Below are positions 17,157-26,703 of a DNA stretch of 64,000 bases, piece after piece; the stretch's first letter is position 1, and each line of letters begins with the position of its first letter. The position numbers and the translations under genes are program-made. The DNA comes from an uncultured Eubacteriales bacterium (lineage in GTDB: Bacteria; Bacillota; Clostridia; Oscillospirales; CAG-272): positions 1 through 64,000 of the forward strand of contig CAOKER010000012.1 in the NCBI GenBank assembly GCA_948467545.1, in the 5' to 3' direction. The notes beneath the pieces were generated by a model. It was not told where the DNA came from and ran no database searches. It saw nothing but the letters and a program-made list of their open reading frames with translations.

Positions 17157-17304
17157 TTTTAATATTTTACTATTTTATAATTTTATCATTGTTATTATTT
17201 TATCAAACGATACATTGTTTACTCTTGATTTTGTCTATACGTATTTCAGTTCGAGTTTATTATCGAATAACAATAAATATTTTAATTAATTCATTAAAAA
17301 CATC

Positions 17305-17333
17305 TTGACAAATGATAAATAACGTGTTATTAT
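17305..17333 (+). promoter_or_regulatory. Promoter of the DUF2975/XRE pair
   Basis: TTGACA (17305-17310), 17-nt spacer, TATTAT (17328-17333). The leader to ATG 17536 is about 195 nt; no riboswitch recognised. Confidence 0.7.
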
Positions 17334-17535
17334 ACCATTCAGTTTCAAGTGAATTAATATTGGTCTGAAATGAAATCTATCGGACTATTTCCGAAAATAA
17401 TAATACGGCAAACAAATCATGCAGGTTCTAATCAGATGTTACAGATTTTGTGTTATTCAGGCGCGGTTACTTCCGACGTTTCATTTCTAAAATTCAAATA
17501 ACACTTGAGTACATAAGAAAGGAAAGGTTATAAAT

Positions 17536-18111
17536 ATGCATATCGGCAACGAAAAATTAAACAAAGCATCGGTTATACTTGCAAAAATCATCGAAGTGTT
17601 TCACTGGGTAGCAACCGCATTGCTCGGAGCGAGCCTGTTTATATATTTTTTTAATGACAGTCTTCTCAAATATCTTATAAATGTCGGAAACGGAGAATTT
17701 TCATTTTCGGGATATTCCGTCAATATCCTGAATAAATCCGGCAGTATTATCACAGGAGCATTCGTACCTGCTCTCACGGCGGGAATAATCACATGCGGAA
17801 TGACAGCTATGATTTTTCGCAATATATACTTGATTTTTAAGACAGCTGACGGAAAGACAAAATTTTCGGAAGGCGCAACTCCTTTTCAAGCGAACAATGT
17901 AAGAATGTTAAGAGAAATCGGAATTTTCGCTATATCTATACCGATTGTAGAATTCATCTGCGATATAATCATAAAATTAATTGTCGGCGTGGATTTAATC
18001 GAATCAAGTATTTCCGTAACAGGAATTGTACTCGGAATCGCAGTACTTTGTCTTTCTCAATTTTTCGTATACGGTACGGAACTTCAGCGTGATTCTGACG
18101 GATTACTCTAA
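17536..18111 (+). CDS. DUF2975 membrane protein
   Basis: 191 residues with four hydrophobic segments (about 13-36, 72-96, 122-145, 152-176), in the pattern of the DUF2975 family. Members are usually encoded immediately before a small YozG/XRE-type regulator, as here, and their function is unknown. ATG behind GGAAAGG. The downstream regulator starts 60 nt after the stop, so the two are likely an operon and may form a sensing pair, which is inference from conserved pairing. Confidence 0.8.
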   Translation: MHIGNEKLNKASVILAKIIEVFHWVATALLGASLFIYFFNDSLLKYLINVGNGEFSFSGYSVNILNKSGSIITGAFVPALTAGIITCGMTAMIFRNIYLIFKTADGKTKFSEGATPFQANNVRMLREIGIFAISIPIVEFICDIIIKLIVGVDLIESSISVTGIVLGIAVLCLSQFFVYGTELQRDSDGLL

Positions 18112-18170
18112 AAAGTACGGTAAAGTCAAAAAAGGATTTATAACTATATACAAAAGGTGTAAGCGTATAA

Positions 18171-18377
18171 ATGGGAAAAATAATTCTAAAGCTTGACGTT
18201 GTTATGGCAGACCGACACATGTCTTTAAACGAACTTGCCGAAAGGGTAGGCATAACAAACGTCAATCTTTCAAAAATAAAGAACAGTAAGGTCAGTGCAA
18301 TTCGTTTTTCCACACTTGCCGCGATTTGTGAAACACTTGACTGCACCCCCGGCGATATTTTAAAGTATACGGAATAA
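18171..18377 (+). CDS. Small helix-turn-helix regulator (XRE/Cro, YozG-like)
   Basis: 68 residues consisting of one HTH domain: LDVVMADRHMSLNELAERVGITNVNLSKIKNSK, then AIRFSTLAAICETLDCTPGDIL. The latter is the hallmark tail of YozG-like proteins. It binds DNA, probably its own promoter region. The preceding AAAAGG gives the ribosome site. It is the partner gene of DUF2975 and ends before the bidirectional terminator at 18562. Confidence 0.9.
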   Translation: MGKIILKLDVVMADRHMSLNELAERVGITNVNLSKIKNSKVSAIRFSTLAAICETLDCTPGDILKYTE

Positions 18378-18561
18378 TAAGCCGTCTCCGCAAAAAAGAT
18401 ATTCAGCAAGACGTAAAGCGCCGTATAATAAGCGGCGGCGGAGCGGACCGTCACATAAAAAGTACAGGACAGCCTGACGGCGGAATGGCGGGGAGCAATT
18501 TGCCTTTAGTTTTATTTAACAAATGCGGACTGCTGACAACAAACGAAAGTAAATTACAAGA

Positions 18562-18597
18562 AAAATCCGGAGATACAGGTATATCTCCGGATTTTTT
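18562..18597. terminator. Bidirectional terminator between the XRE gene and rarA
   Basis: AAAATCCGGAGATA (18562-18575) pairs perfectly over 14 bp with TATCTCCGGATTTT (18582-18595). T-runs lie on the 3' side of both strands. The gap 18378-18734 holds otherwise only the repeat at 18682. Confidence 0.9.
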
Positions 18598-18681
18598 ATT
18601 ATTAAATTTTTCAAATTATTCGGCTTACAATTCTGACGGTCACAATTAAATTCCGCCGTAATTATCCGTCTTCATTATCCG

Positions 18682-18729
18682 CCGTTATTGTCACCGTCAT
18701 TGTCTCCGTCATTGTCTCCGTCATTGTCC
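18682..18729. repeat. 12-bp tandem repeat after rarA
   Basis: Four copies of CCGTCATTGTCT (18682, 18694, 18706, 18718), with one or two changes in the outer copies, end six nt before the rarA stop codon. Confidence 0.9.
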
Positions 18730-18734
18730 GCCGT

Positions 18735-20099
18735 CTATTCATCCTTAATTTTTTCCCAATACGCTTTTGCAGTCTGCTCGGTCTTATTTTCACCGTACTC
18801 ATAATAATGATTTCCGGCAATATCATCCGGAAGATACTGCTGTTTAACATAATGGTTTGGATAATCGTGAGGATACTTATATCCGTCATATCGATCCGAC
18901 GGCCGAAGATATTTGGGCAGCGACAAACCGAGTCCGGCTTTATAATCCTCCAAAGCCGCGTCGTAAGCAAGATATGCACTGTTTGATTTGGGCGCAGTCG
19001 CAAGCATTATAACAGCGTTTGAAAGCGGAATTCTCGCCTCCGGCATACCAAGCTCCTTTGCAGAATCCACACAGGCACGTACAATCGCCGCAGCCATAGG
19101 ATACGCGGCACCGATATCCTCCGAGGCGATAACCTGAAGCCTTCTGCACGCCCCAATCAAATCTCCGCCCTCCAAAATTCTGACAAGATAAAATATTGAC
19201 GCGTCGGGATCAGAACCCCGTATTGATTTCTGAAGCGCCGAAAGCAAATCATAATGCACCGTTCCGTCTCGGTCAAAATTACCTGAATATACAGGCGCGG
19301 CAGTCTTTGCGATTTGCACCGTAATTACAGTTCCGACGCATCCGAAATAAGCGGATTCAAGAATATTAAGCGAACGTCTCACATCTCCGGACGCTGCTCT
19401 GCTTATATAATCAAGCGCTTCCGGCGTAATTTTTTTAACATTTGTATCGTCATTTCCGTTTTCGCTCCCCGTCTCCGCATCAATTTTCTCTTCGAGAGTT
19501 TCATCAGATGCCGAAACAGCGCTCTCGTCCGAGATGCCGTTCTCCCGTGCGGTAACCTCCGAAGTCTCAATGCCAAATTCCTCATAATTCAGTCTGCAAA
19601 GTCCCCTCAGCAAAACCGGCGCTATATCGTCTGCGGACAGAGACTTAAATTCAAAAACGACAGAACGGGAAATCAACGCGTTATAGACATACATATACGG
19701 ATTTTCCGTAGTTGACGCAATTAACGTAACTCTCCCGTCCTCAAGCGATTCGAGAAGAGACTGCTGCTGTTTTTTATTAAAATACTGGATTTCATCAAGA
19801 TATAAAAGAGTTCCTTCGCTGCCGAGAATCGACTGTGACTGCGCTATTACCTCTTTAACATCTGAGGTTGAAGCACTCGTCGCATTAAGTCTGTAAAGCG
19901 ACATTCCGGAACGGCCGGCTATAATTCCGGCGGCGGTTGTTTTTCCGGTTCCGGGCGGTCCCCAAAAAATCATATTTGGAATATAATTTCTGGAAACCAT
20001 ACGCATAATAGAACCGTTGCTGCCGAACAGATGCTTTTGTCCGGCAATTTCGCCGAAATCCGTAGGTCTTAATCGATCTGCAAGAGGTTGTCTGCGCAT
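18735..20099 (-). CDS. rarA: Replication-associated recombination protein A (RarA/MgsA AAA+ ATPase)
   Basis: 454 residues. Walker A WGPPGTGKTT near 46-55, Walker B LLYLDEIQYFNK near 98-109, sensor 1 ASTTENPY near 127, and the C-terminal tetramerisation region ending in KYLRPSDRYDGYKYPHDYPNHY. RarA acts at stalled forks. Odd: about 45 acidic, Ser/Glu-rich residues (roughly 178-222, including ARENGISDESAVSASDETLE) are inserted just before ITPEALDYISRAASGDVRR; usual RarA proteins have no such insert. Start ATG behind GGAAAGG. Confidence 0.92.
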   Translation of the reverse strand: MRRQPLADRLRPTDFGEIAGQKHLFGSNGSIMRMVSRNYIPNMIFWGPPGTGKTTAAGIIAGRSGMSLYRLNATSASTSDVKEVIAQSQSILGSEGTLLYLDEIQYFNKKQQQSLLESLEDGRVTLIASTTENPYMYVYNALISRSVVFEFKSLSADDIAPVLLRGLCRLNYEEFGIETSEVTARENGISDESAVSASDETLEEKIDAETGSENGNDDTNVKKITPEALDYISRAASGDVRRSLNILESAYFGCVGTVITVQIAKTAAPVYSGNFDRDGTVHYDLLSALQKSIRGSDPDASIFYLVRILEGGDLIGACRRLQVIASEDIGAAYPMAAAIVRACVDSAKELGMPEARIPLSNAVIMLATAPKSNSAYLAYDAALEDYKAGLGLSLPKYLRPSDRYDGYKYPHDYPNHYVKQQYLPDDIAGNHYYEYGENKTEQTAKAYWEKIKDE

Positions 20100-20161
20100 T
20101 TTTTATCCTTTCCGCGCCCTGTAAGGTAATAGTTAAATACCGATTACGGGGAAAAAATAAG

Positions 20162-21091
20162 CTAAAGCTTTTCCGACTCCGAGCTTTCGGAGTTCCCGGT
20201 TTCCTTTTTACCGTATCTTTTTTTGAAAAAATTATCAACACGTCCGGTAATGCTATTTATTCGGTCGTCCCTCTTAAGTCTGGGAAATGCAGACAAAATA
20301 CGCTTAGCCGAAAAGCTGCGCCCGCGCTTCATCAGATTTTCATATTTTTCGCGAAGCTCGGCAAAATCCACAGCCGCACGAAGCTTCTCACCGTATTTTT
20401 CACTGTATTTTTCACTGTACTTCTCACTGTATTTTTCCCTGAGTTCAGTCAGCTTTGCCTCACCCTTTTTGCCGTTTTCAATGGCAGAAATTACAGTATC
20501 GCTTATATTTTCTCCTATACGGTCGGATATATCATGAAGCCTATCGTCAAACTCATGAACAAGTCGAATTGTTTTCTTAAACCGCAGTACTCCGGCAAGA
20601 GTACCGATAAAGTCTACTGCGAAAACCGTAATAAATATCGCAAGGATTATGCGACCGAGCATAATCGGAATTAAACCGACTAAGGCTTCAACGGCGGGCT
20701 GGGCTAAATACATAACAGCTATACATCCGACTCCCCAAAGCAATGAGAAACCCAAACAAACATATCCTTTCAGGTTAAATTTTGAATTTGAGTAATCCCA
20801 CCATTTCTGATTAAAAAAGCGCTCAAGAAGCCATCCCGTGACAAATTCAAGAAGAGATGTAAGCAATACAGCACCTATATAAAGTAAAAAAGGATTATTT
20901 TTAAGCGGTGTAAGACACAATACGACAAAGCAAACTCCGAATCCATATATAGGACATATCGGTCCGCTCAAAAATCCGCGGTTTACAAATTTACCATGTA
21001 CAAATGCTGCGTAGGAAACCTCGGCGCACCATCCGATAAAAGCGTATATAAAAAAGTAAAACATCCACGTATATAAAGATAAATGCGGCAT
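20162..21091 (-). CDS. Putative ABC-transporter permease-like membrane protein (CmpB family, PF06541)
   Basis: 309 residues. Five or six hydrophobic segments in the first 190 residues with GWCAEVSYAAF, NRGFLSGPICPIYG, ELLVTGWLLERFF-like and WDYSNSKFNLKGYVCL are typical of the CmpB family. The C-terminal ~120 residues are charged, helical and contain a 4-residue repeat (EKYS, four copies). Function unknown; no ABC ATPase gene is nearby. Start at ATG 21091: GAAAGG lies 13 nt upstream, the spacing seen at many genes here; an ATG at 21103 nearly touches that site. Confidence 0.75.
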   Translation of the reverse strand: MPHLSLYTWMFYFFIYAFIGWCAEVSYAAFVHGKFVNRGFLSGPICPIYGFGVCFVVLCLTPLKNNPFLLYIGAVLLTSLLEFVTGWLLERFFNQKWWDYSNSKFNLKGYVCLGFSLLWGVGCIAVMYLAQPAVEALVGLIPIMLGRIILAIFITVFAVDFIGTLAGVLRFKKTIRLVHEFDDRLHDISDRIGENISDTVISAIENGKKGEAKLTELREKYSEKYSEKYSEKYGEKLRAAVDFAELREKYENLMKRGRSFSAKRILSAFPRLKRDDRINSITGRVDNFFKKRYGKKETGNSESSESEKL

Positions 21092-21239
21092 ATCTATGAC
21101 CATACCTTTCGTATATCGTAAAACTATTATAACATACTGCGTCAGTAAATGCAATAAAAAAGTCATGCGCAAAACGCATGACTTATACTTGTTTAAAAAC
21201 AATAGGTGCAAAGCTACATGCATATTATAAATACGTTTT

Positions 21240-21353
21240 TACCGAATTTCTCAGTACTTTAACGTATTTCTCAGTATCTTTACCGCATTTCTCAGTACTT
21301 TAACATATTTCTCGGTACCTTTAACATATTTCTAAGTGCTTTTACCGTATTTT
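21240..21353. repeat. 20-21-bp tandem repeat between the LtaS-like and CmpB-like genes
   Basis: Five and a half copies of a unit resembling TAACRTATTTCTCAGTACTT start at 21240, 21260, 21281, 21301, 21322 and 21343. It fills nearly all of the space between 21223 and the stop codon at 21362. Confidence 0.9.
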
Positions 21354-21361
21354 CGCCGATA

Positions 21362-23464
21362 TTATTTCTCCGGAACGGGCAAAGAACCGCTCGATCGAAG
21401 TATTCTGTCCCCGTCAGCCTGAACAACCGAAATAAAAGAATTCTCATCTAAACGAGCTTTGACATACAATGTGTTTTCATCAATATACTCCGTTGTCAGC
21501 AATTTCTTTCCGGTATACCCGCGGCTGAACGGAGTAAAATTACATCCCTTTAAAATGTAATAATCACCGTCGTAAGAAATTTCGTCAAGTATGATATTTT
21601 CTGTGCCATACACAATATCCGACGGCTGATAATAGGATGTTCCCTTTTCTCCAAGCGTGTAACCGACTCCGTAAAGCGTATCATATTCAAGAAGTCTCAA
21701 AATTTCAGAATAATTTTCAGTCTGAACAAGATAAGCCTCAGTCTTTGCAATATTTCCGAATGATGACATATCAAGCCCGATATTTTTACATACATAAGCG
21801 TAAAGCTGATATGAAGTTAACGAGACGCCTTCAAATGTTTCATCTTCGCTCGCGGATTCAAGCATCTCGGACAGCGGCGCCGCATTTCGGCTGTCCCATA
21901 TAACATAGTCGGTTTTATACAGGCTGTCATTATCCATATCGGTATTTGAAAAACCGAGCTCCGGAATGTGATCTCCGAATAAAACAACTACAGTATCCTC
22001 CGGCATTTTTTCAAGACGGGATATAAGTTCTCCGATAAATGCGTCTACCTCTTTAAGCTCCTGAATATAGTAAGAAACAGCGTCAAGCCCATCATAGCTG
22101 TCATCGGCATCAAACGGTTTATACTCAGCGGAAATCTTTCCGTCCTTAAAATCATCCGGATATTTTCCGTGTGTCTGGACGCTTATAGCATAGATAAAAT
22201 CCCGTTCTTCCGTAGACTCCAACAGCTTTTCAATCTCGGACACCAAAACATTGTCCTTTGCCCAGCCGATTGAATTATACTCTACATCCTTCATAAACTC
22301 TACAGATGTAAAGCTGTCAAACCCAAGTGAAGCAAATACTTTGTCTCGGCTGTAAAACGTAGCATTATTATTGTGAAGAGCGTGAGTTTTGTAACCCAGC
22401 AAACCTAAGTTTACGGCAGCGCTTTCACACGATTTTGTCCGGAGCACCGTGTCGTAAGGAAATTCTCCGGAGCCAAAATCATCGACTCTCATTCCGGTCA
22501 GCACTTCAAATTCGGTATTTGCCGTTCCGCAGCCGGTAACCGGAACCAAAAGCTCTCCGTGCTTACAATTCTTCCGAAGCGCCGTAAAAACAGGCTCCGG
22601 ATTTTCTGATAGCTCAAGTCCTTTTATATGGCTCATATCCATAAATGACTCAAGCTGTACAAAAATCACATTCGGTTGTTCCTCCGCCGTCAAGGCACTG
22701 TATGCAGCTGAACTCTCCGCATCATCAATTAACTTTTCCGCCCACTTCATTCGGCCGGGAGAATAACTGTCGGGCATATCGACGCCACGGTCAAAAAAGG
22801 TTGAACAAAAACTGTATGTAAAACCGTTTTTATCGTAATCATCCGCAAGGCGTCCCGTTGTCTCTGCAAAAACAGAATTGACTGCGGAAAGAGCAATTGT
22901 AATTCCTGCGGCCGCGGTGCATGCAGCCGCAATCTTAAGAACCTTTTTATATCCGCGTTTATCCGGCCTTGATTTAACCGCAAGCACAATAATACCCACC
23001 GCGGCCGCGGCAATAGCCGCAATAATAAGTACAATCTGCCATACCGACAGATAATAACCGATTATGCTGAAAGTTGATTTCAGCAATATAAGATCGATTG
23101 CACAAAGCGGAGTAACTCTGAAACACAGTATTACGCAATTCGCTATCGCTATTCCGAGCCACACAAGCATTATAAAAACATATACTATCTTCCGACGCGC
23201 AAACAAAAAGGAAACAGCAAGCGACGAACCGATTATAAGCGTGCCGAGAAAAAACTGGGCCGGAGCTCTGAATACAAATAAGACCGCGTCTGTAAGCGAA
23301 TGCCTTCCGAGAGCTTCAACAGTAAAATTAAGCAAAAAAGACGAAATAACAAGCTGCAATACAGGATGAGTTTTAAAAAAATTTAATATTCTTCCCAAAA
23401 AACTGTTCTTTATATATTTCATATACTTCCCGGAAACATTTGATTTTCCCGTCAACTCATTCAT
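21362..23464 (-). CDS. LTA synthase-family membrane sulfatase (phosphoglycerol transferase-like)
   Basis: 700 residues. Five membrane helices lie in the first ~195, then an extracellular sulfatase-fold domain: VIFVQLESFMD (metal Glu), GCGTANTEFEVLTG (nucleophile Thr), SVQTHGKYP and VVVLFGDHIPELG (metal Asp-His). The family polymerises glycerol-phosphate from phosphatidylglycerol into lipoteichoic acid or decorates glycans. The C-terminal ~110 residues are an extra, likely beta-rich domain. Start at ATG 23464 with GGAGG ten nt upstream; the in-frame TTG at 23473 touches that site. Not obviously co-transcribed with dxs, which lies 140 nt upstream. Confidence 0.88.
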   Translation of the reverse strand: MNELTGKSNVSGKYMKYIKNSFLGRILNFFKTHPVLQLVISSFLLNFTVEALGRHSLTDAVLFVFRAPAQFFLGTLIIGSSLAVSFLFARRKIVYVFIMLVWLGIAIANCVILCFRVTPLCAIDLILLKSTFSIIGYYLSVWQIVLIIAAIAAAAVGIIVLAVKSRPDKRGYKKVLKIAAACTAAAGITIALSAVNSVFAETTGRLADDYDKNGFTYSFCSTFFDRGVDMPDSYSPGRMKWAEKLIDDAESSAAYSALTAEEQPNVIFVQLESFMDMSHIKGLELSENPEPVFTALRKNCKHGELLVPVTGCGTANTEFEVLTGMRVDDFGSGEFPYDTVLRTKSCESAAVNLGLLGYKTHALHNNNATFYSRDKVFASLGFDSFTSVEFMKDVEYNSIGWAKDNVLVSEIEKLLESTEERDFIYAISVQTHGKYPDDFKDGKISAEYKPFDADDSYDGLDAVSYYIQELKEVDAFIGELISRLEKMPEDTVVVLFGDHIPELGFSNTDMDNDSLYKTDYVIWDSRNAAPLSEMLESASEDETFEGVSLTSYQLYAYVCKNIGLDMSSFGNIAKTEAYLVQTENYSEILRLLEYDTLYGVGYTLGEKGTSYYQPSDIVYGTENIILDEISYDGDYYILKGCNFTPFSRGYTGKKLLTTEYIDENTLYVKARLDENSFISVVQADGDRILRSSGSLPVPEK

Positions 23465-23604
23465 CAATATCAATCCTCCATTCCGCTCAGCGGATCAAAC
23501 AGAATATAAAAAATTGCGTGCTGCCCGGCGGCAAAAATATTGTATATGATATTTTATCAGTATATTATGAAATCAATTACCATATTTTAATAATAAATTA
23601 TTTC

Positions 23605-25551
23605 TCAATTCATAAGATTAGATATGCGGAAAATTGCGTCTTCAAATCGTTTTACGAGCTGTTCCGATGTAAATCCGCATTCCTCATAAAGCGATTCTAT
23701 ACTTCCGTGCGATATAAAACGGTTTTCTACGGCATGAATAACAACATGAGGCAATCTTTCACAGTCCTGCATATCCGACAGCAGCGGAAGAACGGCAGCC
23801 GTAATTTTTTCGGCAATTCCGCCGCTTTTTATTCCCTCTTCAAGAAGATAAAGCACCCTCGTCCCCTCAACATACGGAAGCAGCGTTCTGCCGTCTGCCG
23901 GATAAACGCGGCAAAGCCTGATTACCCTAACAGAAAATCCCGGATTTCCATTGCAAAAGGATACCGCTGCCGCCGCAGCTTCAAAGCTAACCCTTCCGTA
24001 TGTTATTACCGTTATATCTGCACTGCTCCCCTTTTTAACTCCATAATCTGCCGCCGCAAAGCTTCCGTCCTCACAATAGGAATAGACGGATCTGTCATAA
24101 CTCTGCTCCTCTCCGCGCGGATACCTTACAGCAGCCATAACACCCCGTTCAAACAGATTTTCAAAAACCTTTTTCATCTCATCATAGCTGTCCGGAGAGT
24201 ATATCTCCATTCCCGGTATGCTCGACAAAAGAGAACAGTCATACAAACCCTGGTGCGTTTTTCCGTCACCGGCGACAAGTCCGGCACGGTCTATTGCGAA
24301 AATAACGGGAGACGACTGAAGCGCAACATCATGAAAAATTTGATCGTATGTTCTTTGCAAAAATGTCGAATACACAGCAAAAACCGGATGCATTCCCGAA
24401 ACACCGAGTCCGCCCGCAAAGGCAACCGCATGCTCTTCTTCAATTCCTACGTCAAAAAATCTGTCTTTGTACTTGTTTATAAAATTATCAAGTCCGGTAC
24501 CGACGCACATCGCCGCGGTAATAGCGCACAGCTTTTCGTCTCTTTCCGCACATTCGCACATAATATCTCCGAAAACAGACGAAAACGTCTTGCTCTCCTT
24601 TGTCAAAACACCTACGGCAGGATCAAACGGTGCAACCGAGTGGTACCTTTCAGGCTCCGCCTCAGCCGGATAATATCCCTTTCCCTTCTTAGTAATCATA
24701 TGCACTACGCATATCTGTTTTTTCGTCTTCGCCTCATTTAAAACAGATTCGAGCTTTATAATATCATTTCCGTCAACCGGGCCGAGATAATCAAGTCCCA
24801 TACATTCGAATATACTGTCCCCGATAAGCGCGCGCCTGATTCTGTCTTTCGCTCCTCTCGTATGTCTTCTGATTCGCTCTCCGACAACCGGAATTCTGCC
24901 GAGAAATCTTTTTACGGAATGCTTAAATGCAAAATAATGCTTGCTTGTCCGCATTTTTGAAAGATGGCTTGAAAGACCTCCGACCGTTTTAGAAATCGAC
25001 ATCTTATTGTCATTGAGCAAAATTATCAGGTTTAATTTACGGCCTATACAGTTATTCATAGCCTCAAATACCATTCCGTTAGAAAAAGACGCGTCACCGA
25101 TTACAACAACCACAAATGCGTCGCTGCCAAGCATCCTGTTGCGCTCGGCTATTCCGAGAGCCGCGGAAAGCGACGCGCCGCAGTGTCCCGCAAAAAAGCG
25201 GTCGTGTTCGCTTTCATCCGGAGAGGTAAAACCCGATATTCCGCCGAAGCTCCGCAGCGAATCAAAACTCTCACAGCGTCCCGTAAGCAGCTTGTGAGCA
25301 TAGCATTGATGACCAACGTCAAATATAATACTGTCATGAGGTGATGAAAAAACTCTGTGCAAAGCAATTGTAGCTTCAATCATTCCGAGATTTGACGCGA
25401 GATGTCCTCCGTTCTTCGAGGTAGTCTCTATAATGGCCTCACGCAAATTTTCCGCGAGCCCGAGAAGTTCCCGCTCCGACATATTTTTAATATCGCCCGG
25501 ATTTTTAATTTCCTTTAATATGCTGCTTTTATTATCTAAAAAGTCCGACAT
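23605..25551 (-). CDS. dxs: 1-deoxy-D-xylulose-5-phosphate synthase
   Basis: 648 residues, normal length. Seen: GGHLASNLGMIEATIALHRVF, the thiamine-diphosphate motif GDASFSNGMVFEAMNN...LNDN, GIEEEHAVAFAGGLG in the pyrimidine domain and FAIDRAGLVAGDGKTHQG. It condenses pyruvate and glyceraldehyde-3-phosphate, the first step of the MEP isoprenoid pathway, and feeds thiamine and pyridoxal synthesis. It is monocistronic behind a near-consensus promoter at 25642-25670. No other MEP gene lies in the window. Confidence 0.96.
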   Translation of the reverse strand: MSDFLDNKSSILKEIKNPGDIKNMSERELLGLAENLREAIIETTSKNGGHLASNLGMIEATIALHRVFSSPHDSIIFDVGHQCYAHKLLTGRCESFDSLRSFGGISGFTSPDESEHDRFFAGHCGASLSAALGIAERNRMLGSDAFVVVVIGDASFSNGMVFEAMNNCIGRKLNLIILLNDNKMSISKTVGGLSSHLSKMRTSKHYFAFKHSVKRFLGRIPVVGERIRRHTRGAKDRIRRALIGDSIFECMGLDYLGPVDGNDIIKLESVLNEAKTKKQICVVHMITKKGKGYYPAEAEPERYHSVAPFDPAVGVLTKESKTFSSVFGDIMCECAERDEKLCAITAAMCVGTGLDNFINKYKDRFFDVGIEEEHAVAFAGGLGVSGMHPVFAVYSTFLQRTYDQIFHDVALQSSPVIFAIDRAGLVAGDGKTHQGLYDCSLLSSIPGMEIYSPDSYDEMKKVFENLFERGVMAAVRYPRGEEQSYDRSVYSYCEDGSFAAADYGVKKGSSADITVITYGRVSFEAAAAAVSFCNGNPGFSVRVIRLCRVYPADGRTLLPYVEGTRVLYLLEEGIKSGGIAEKITAAVLPLLSDMQDCERLPHVVIHAVENRFISHGSIESLYEECGFTSEQLVKRFEDAIFRISNLMN

Positions 25552-25641
25552 TTTTCCGTCCTGTCATTATTCAATAAGTATCAAAACGCCTGCCGCGTCA
25601 TTTTGTCTGCATTTAATTTGCAAGTTCATATTTTCGTAAAT

Positions 25642-25670
25642 AGTATACCATAATAATTATGTCATGTCAA
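25642..25670 (-). promoter_or_regulatory. Promoter of dxs
   Basis: Minus strand: TTGACA (25670-25665), 17-nt spacer, TATACT (25647-25642). Confidence 0.8.
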
Positions 25671-25729
25671 TAAAGCGTCGATTTCCGTATATTTCTGATT
25701 TTAAAAACATAGATTAATATGAATTATTA

Positions 25730-25758
25730 TTGCAAAAAATAAATAAACATGTTATAAT
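25730..25758 (+). promoter_or_regulatory. Promoter of the nfeD-floA unit
   Basis: TTGCAA (25730-25735), 17-nt spacer, TATAAT (25753-25758). It diverges from the dxs promoter and leaves a leader of about 435 nt before nfeD. Confidence 0.7.
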
Positions 25759-25765
25759 TATATAG

Positions 25766-26202
25766 AAAAAGCCTTGCTGCGCAATTCTTTGCTGCGTAAG
25801 CGCACGGCGCCGAACAGGCTGCGCAGCTGACGGTTTCGCAAAAATGCCGCTGCAAACAAGCATTTTTGCTTCATGGTATAATAAAATACTGCGACATGGG
25901 ACCACATGAAACCACATAGGATCACATAGGGACCGCATGAAACCACATAGGACCTCATGGAGGGTTGTCGCGGTTCTCTGTTTTCTCTCGTTGAAATATT
26001 ATAATCTCAAAATCAAAGCTTTTTGATCATCAGATTTTGTGTTGCCGATACGGACGATGATTTTGCAAAGCAAAATCACAAAAAATCGCGATTTGATTTT
26101 GATTTTGACTTATAAGTATTTATCTTTAAAACCACTCCTTAATATACAAAAATCAAATAATTTACACGCTTACAAAATAATGAAAGAAAGGAATTATAAG
26201 CG
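25766..26202 (+). other. Long hairpin-rich leader upstream of nfeD
   Basis: No gene. It contains perfect hairpins GCAAAAATGC/GCATTTTTGC (25838-25869) and TGATTTTGC/GCAAAATCA (about 26059-26079), the palindrome AAATCGCGATTT after that, and a 21-bp direct repeat GACCRCATGAAACCACATAGG at 25900 and 25931. No known riboswitch class was recognised. Confidence 0.55.
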
Positions 26203-26703
26203 ATGTTCGCAGATATTATATCTAACATAAATTTAATATCGGGGTTGCTGCTCGCAGCCGGTCTCGCTCTTTTAACCGCCGAATTTATTATTCCGGGATT
26301 CGGAATTCCCGGAATAGCAGGATTTATAATGTTAATAGTATTTACCGCTATGGTAGCGCAGTCTCCCGCACAATTCCTTGTCATAGCAATAGTTCTTTTG
26401 TTAATCATCTCACTGATTTTTATAATCGTAGTAACATTTGTGTCAAAAAAACGTCTTCCCCGCAGCATAAGACTTGACGATACAATGCAAAACAGCGAGA
26501 CCGCAGGTTTGTCTGTTCAAGCCCCTGAAATCGGTGAGGAAGGCAAGACGTTAACAGCTCTGAGGCCAAGCGGCCGGGCGGAATTCAAGAATATTCCGAT
26601 AGAGGTTCAGACAGAAGGTGAATACATAGATTCCGGCAAAGAGATATCTGTTATAAAGACAGGTATTGACGGCCGTATCTATGTAAGACTGAAGGAAGAC
26701 TGA
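26203..26703 (+). CDS. NfeD-family membrane protein, short form
   Basis: 166 residues. Two or three hydrophobic segments (about 8-30, 36-55, 60-82), including AEFIIPGFGIPGIAGFI, the NfeD signature. A C-terminal soluble OB-fold domain begins near 98 (GEEGKTLTALRPSGRAEF...IDSGKEISVIKTGIDGRIYVR). It lacks the ClpP-like protease domain of long NfeD. It partners flotillin-like proteins in membrane microdomains. GAAAGG ribosome site. The 360 nt to floA hold no recognisable gene or terminator. Confidence 0.9.
   Translation: MFADIISNINLISGLLLAAGLALLTAEFIIPGFGIPGIAGFIMLIVFTAMVAQSPAQFLVIAIVLLLIISLIFIIVVTFVSKKRLPRSIRLDDTMQNSETAGLSVQAPEIGEEGKTLTALRPSGRAEFKNIPIEVQTEGEYIDSGKEISVIKTGIDGRIYVRLKED

Noticed and set aside
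17101..17200. CRISPR-like array
   Set aside because: The unit is an 8-bp AT microsatellite without spacers; no cas genes are nearby.
23440..24741. 433-codon open frame on the plus strand
   Set aside because: It lies opposite dxs, which has complete family motifs. The plus-strand translation is rich in Arg, Ser and Tyr with no recognisable domain, typical of an antisense shadow.
25766..26202. Known riboswitch in the nfeD leader
   Set aside because: Several hairpins are present but no conserved core of any class that I know could be matched.
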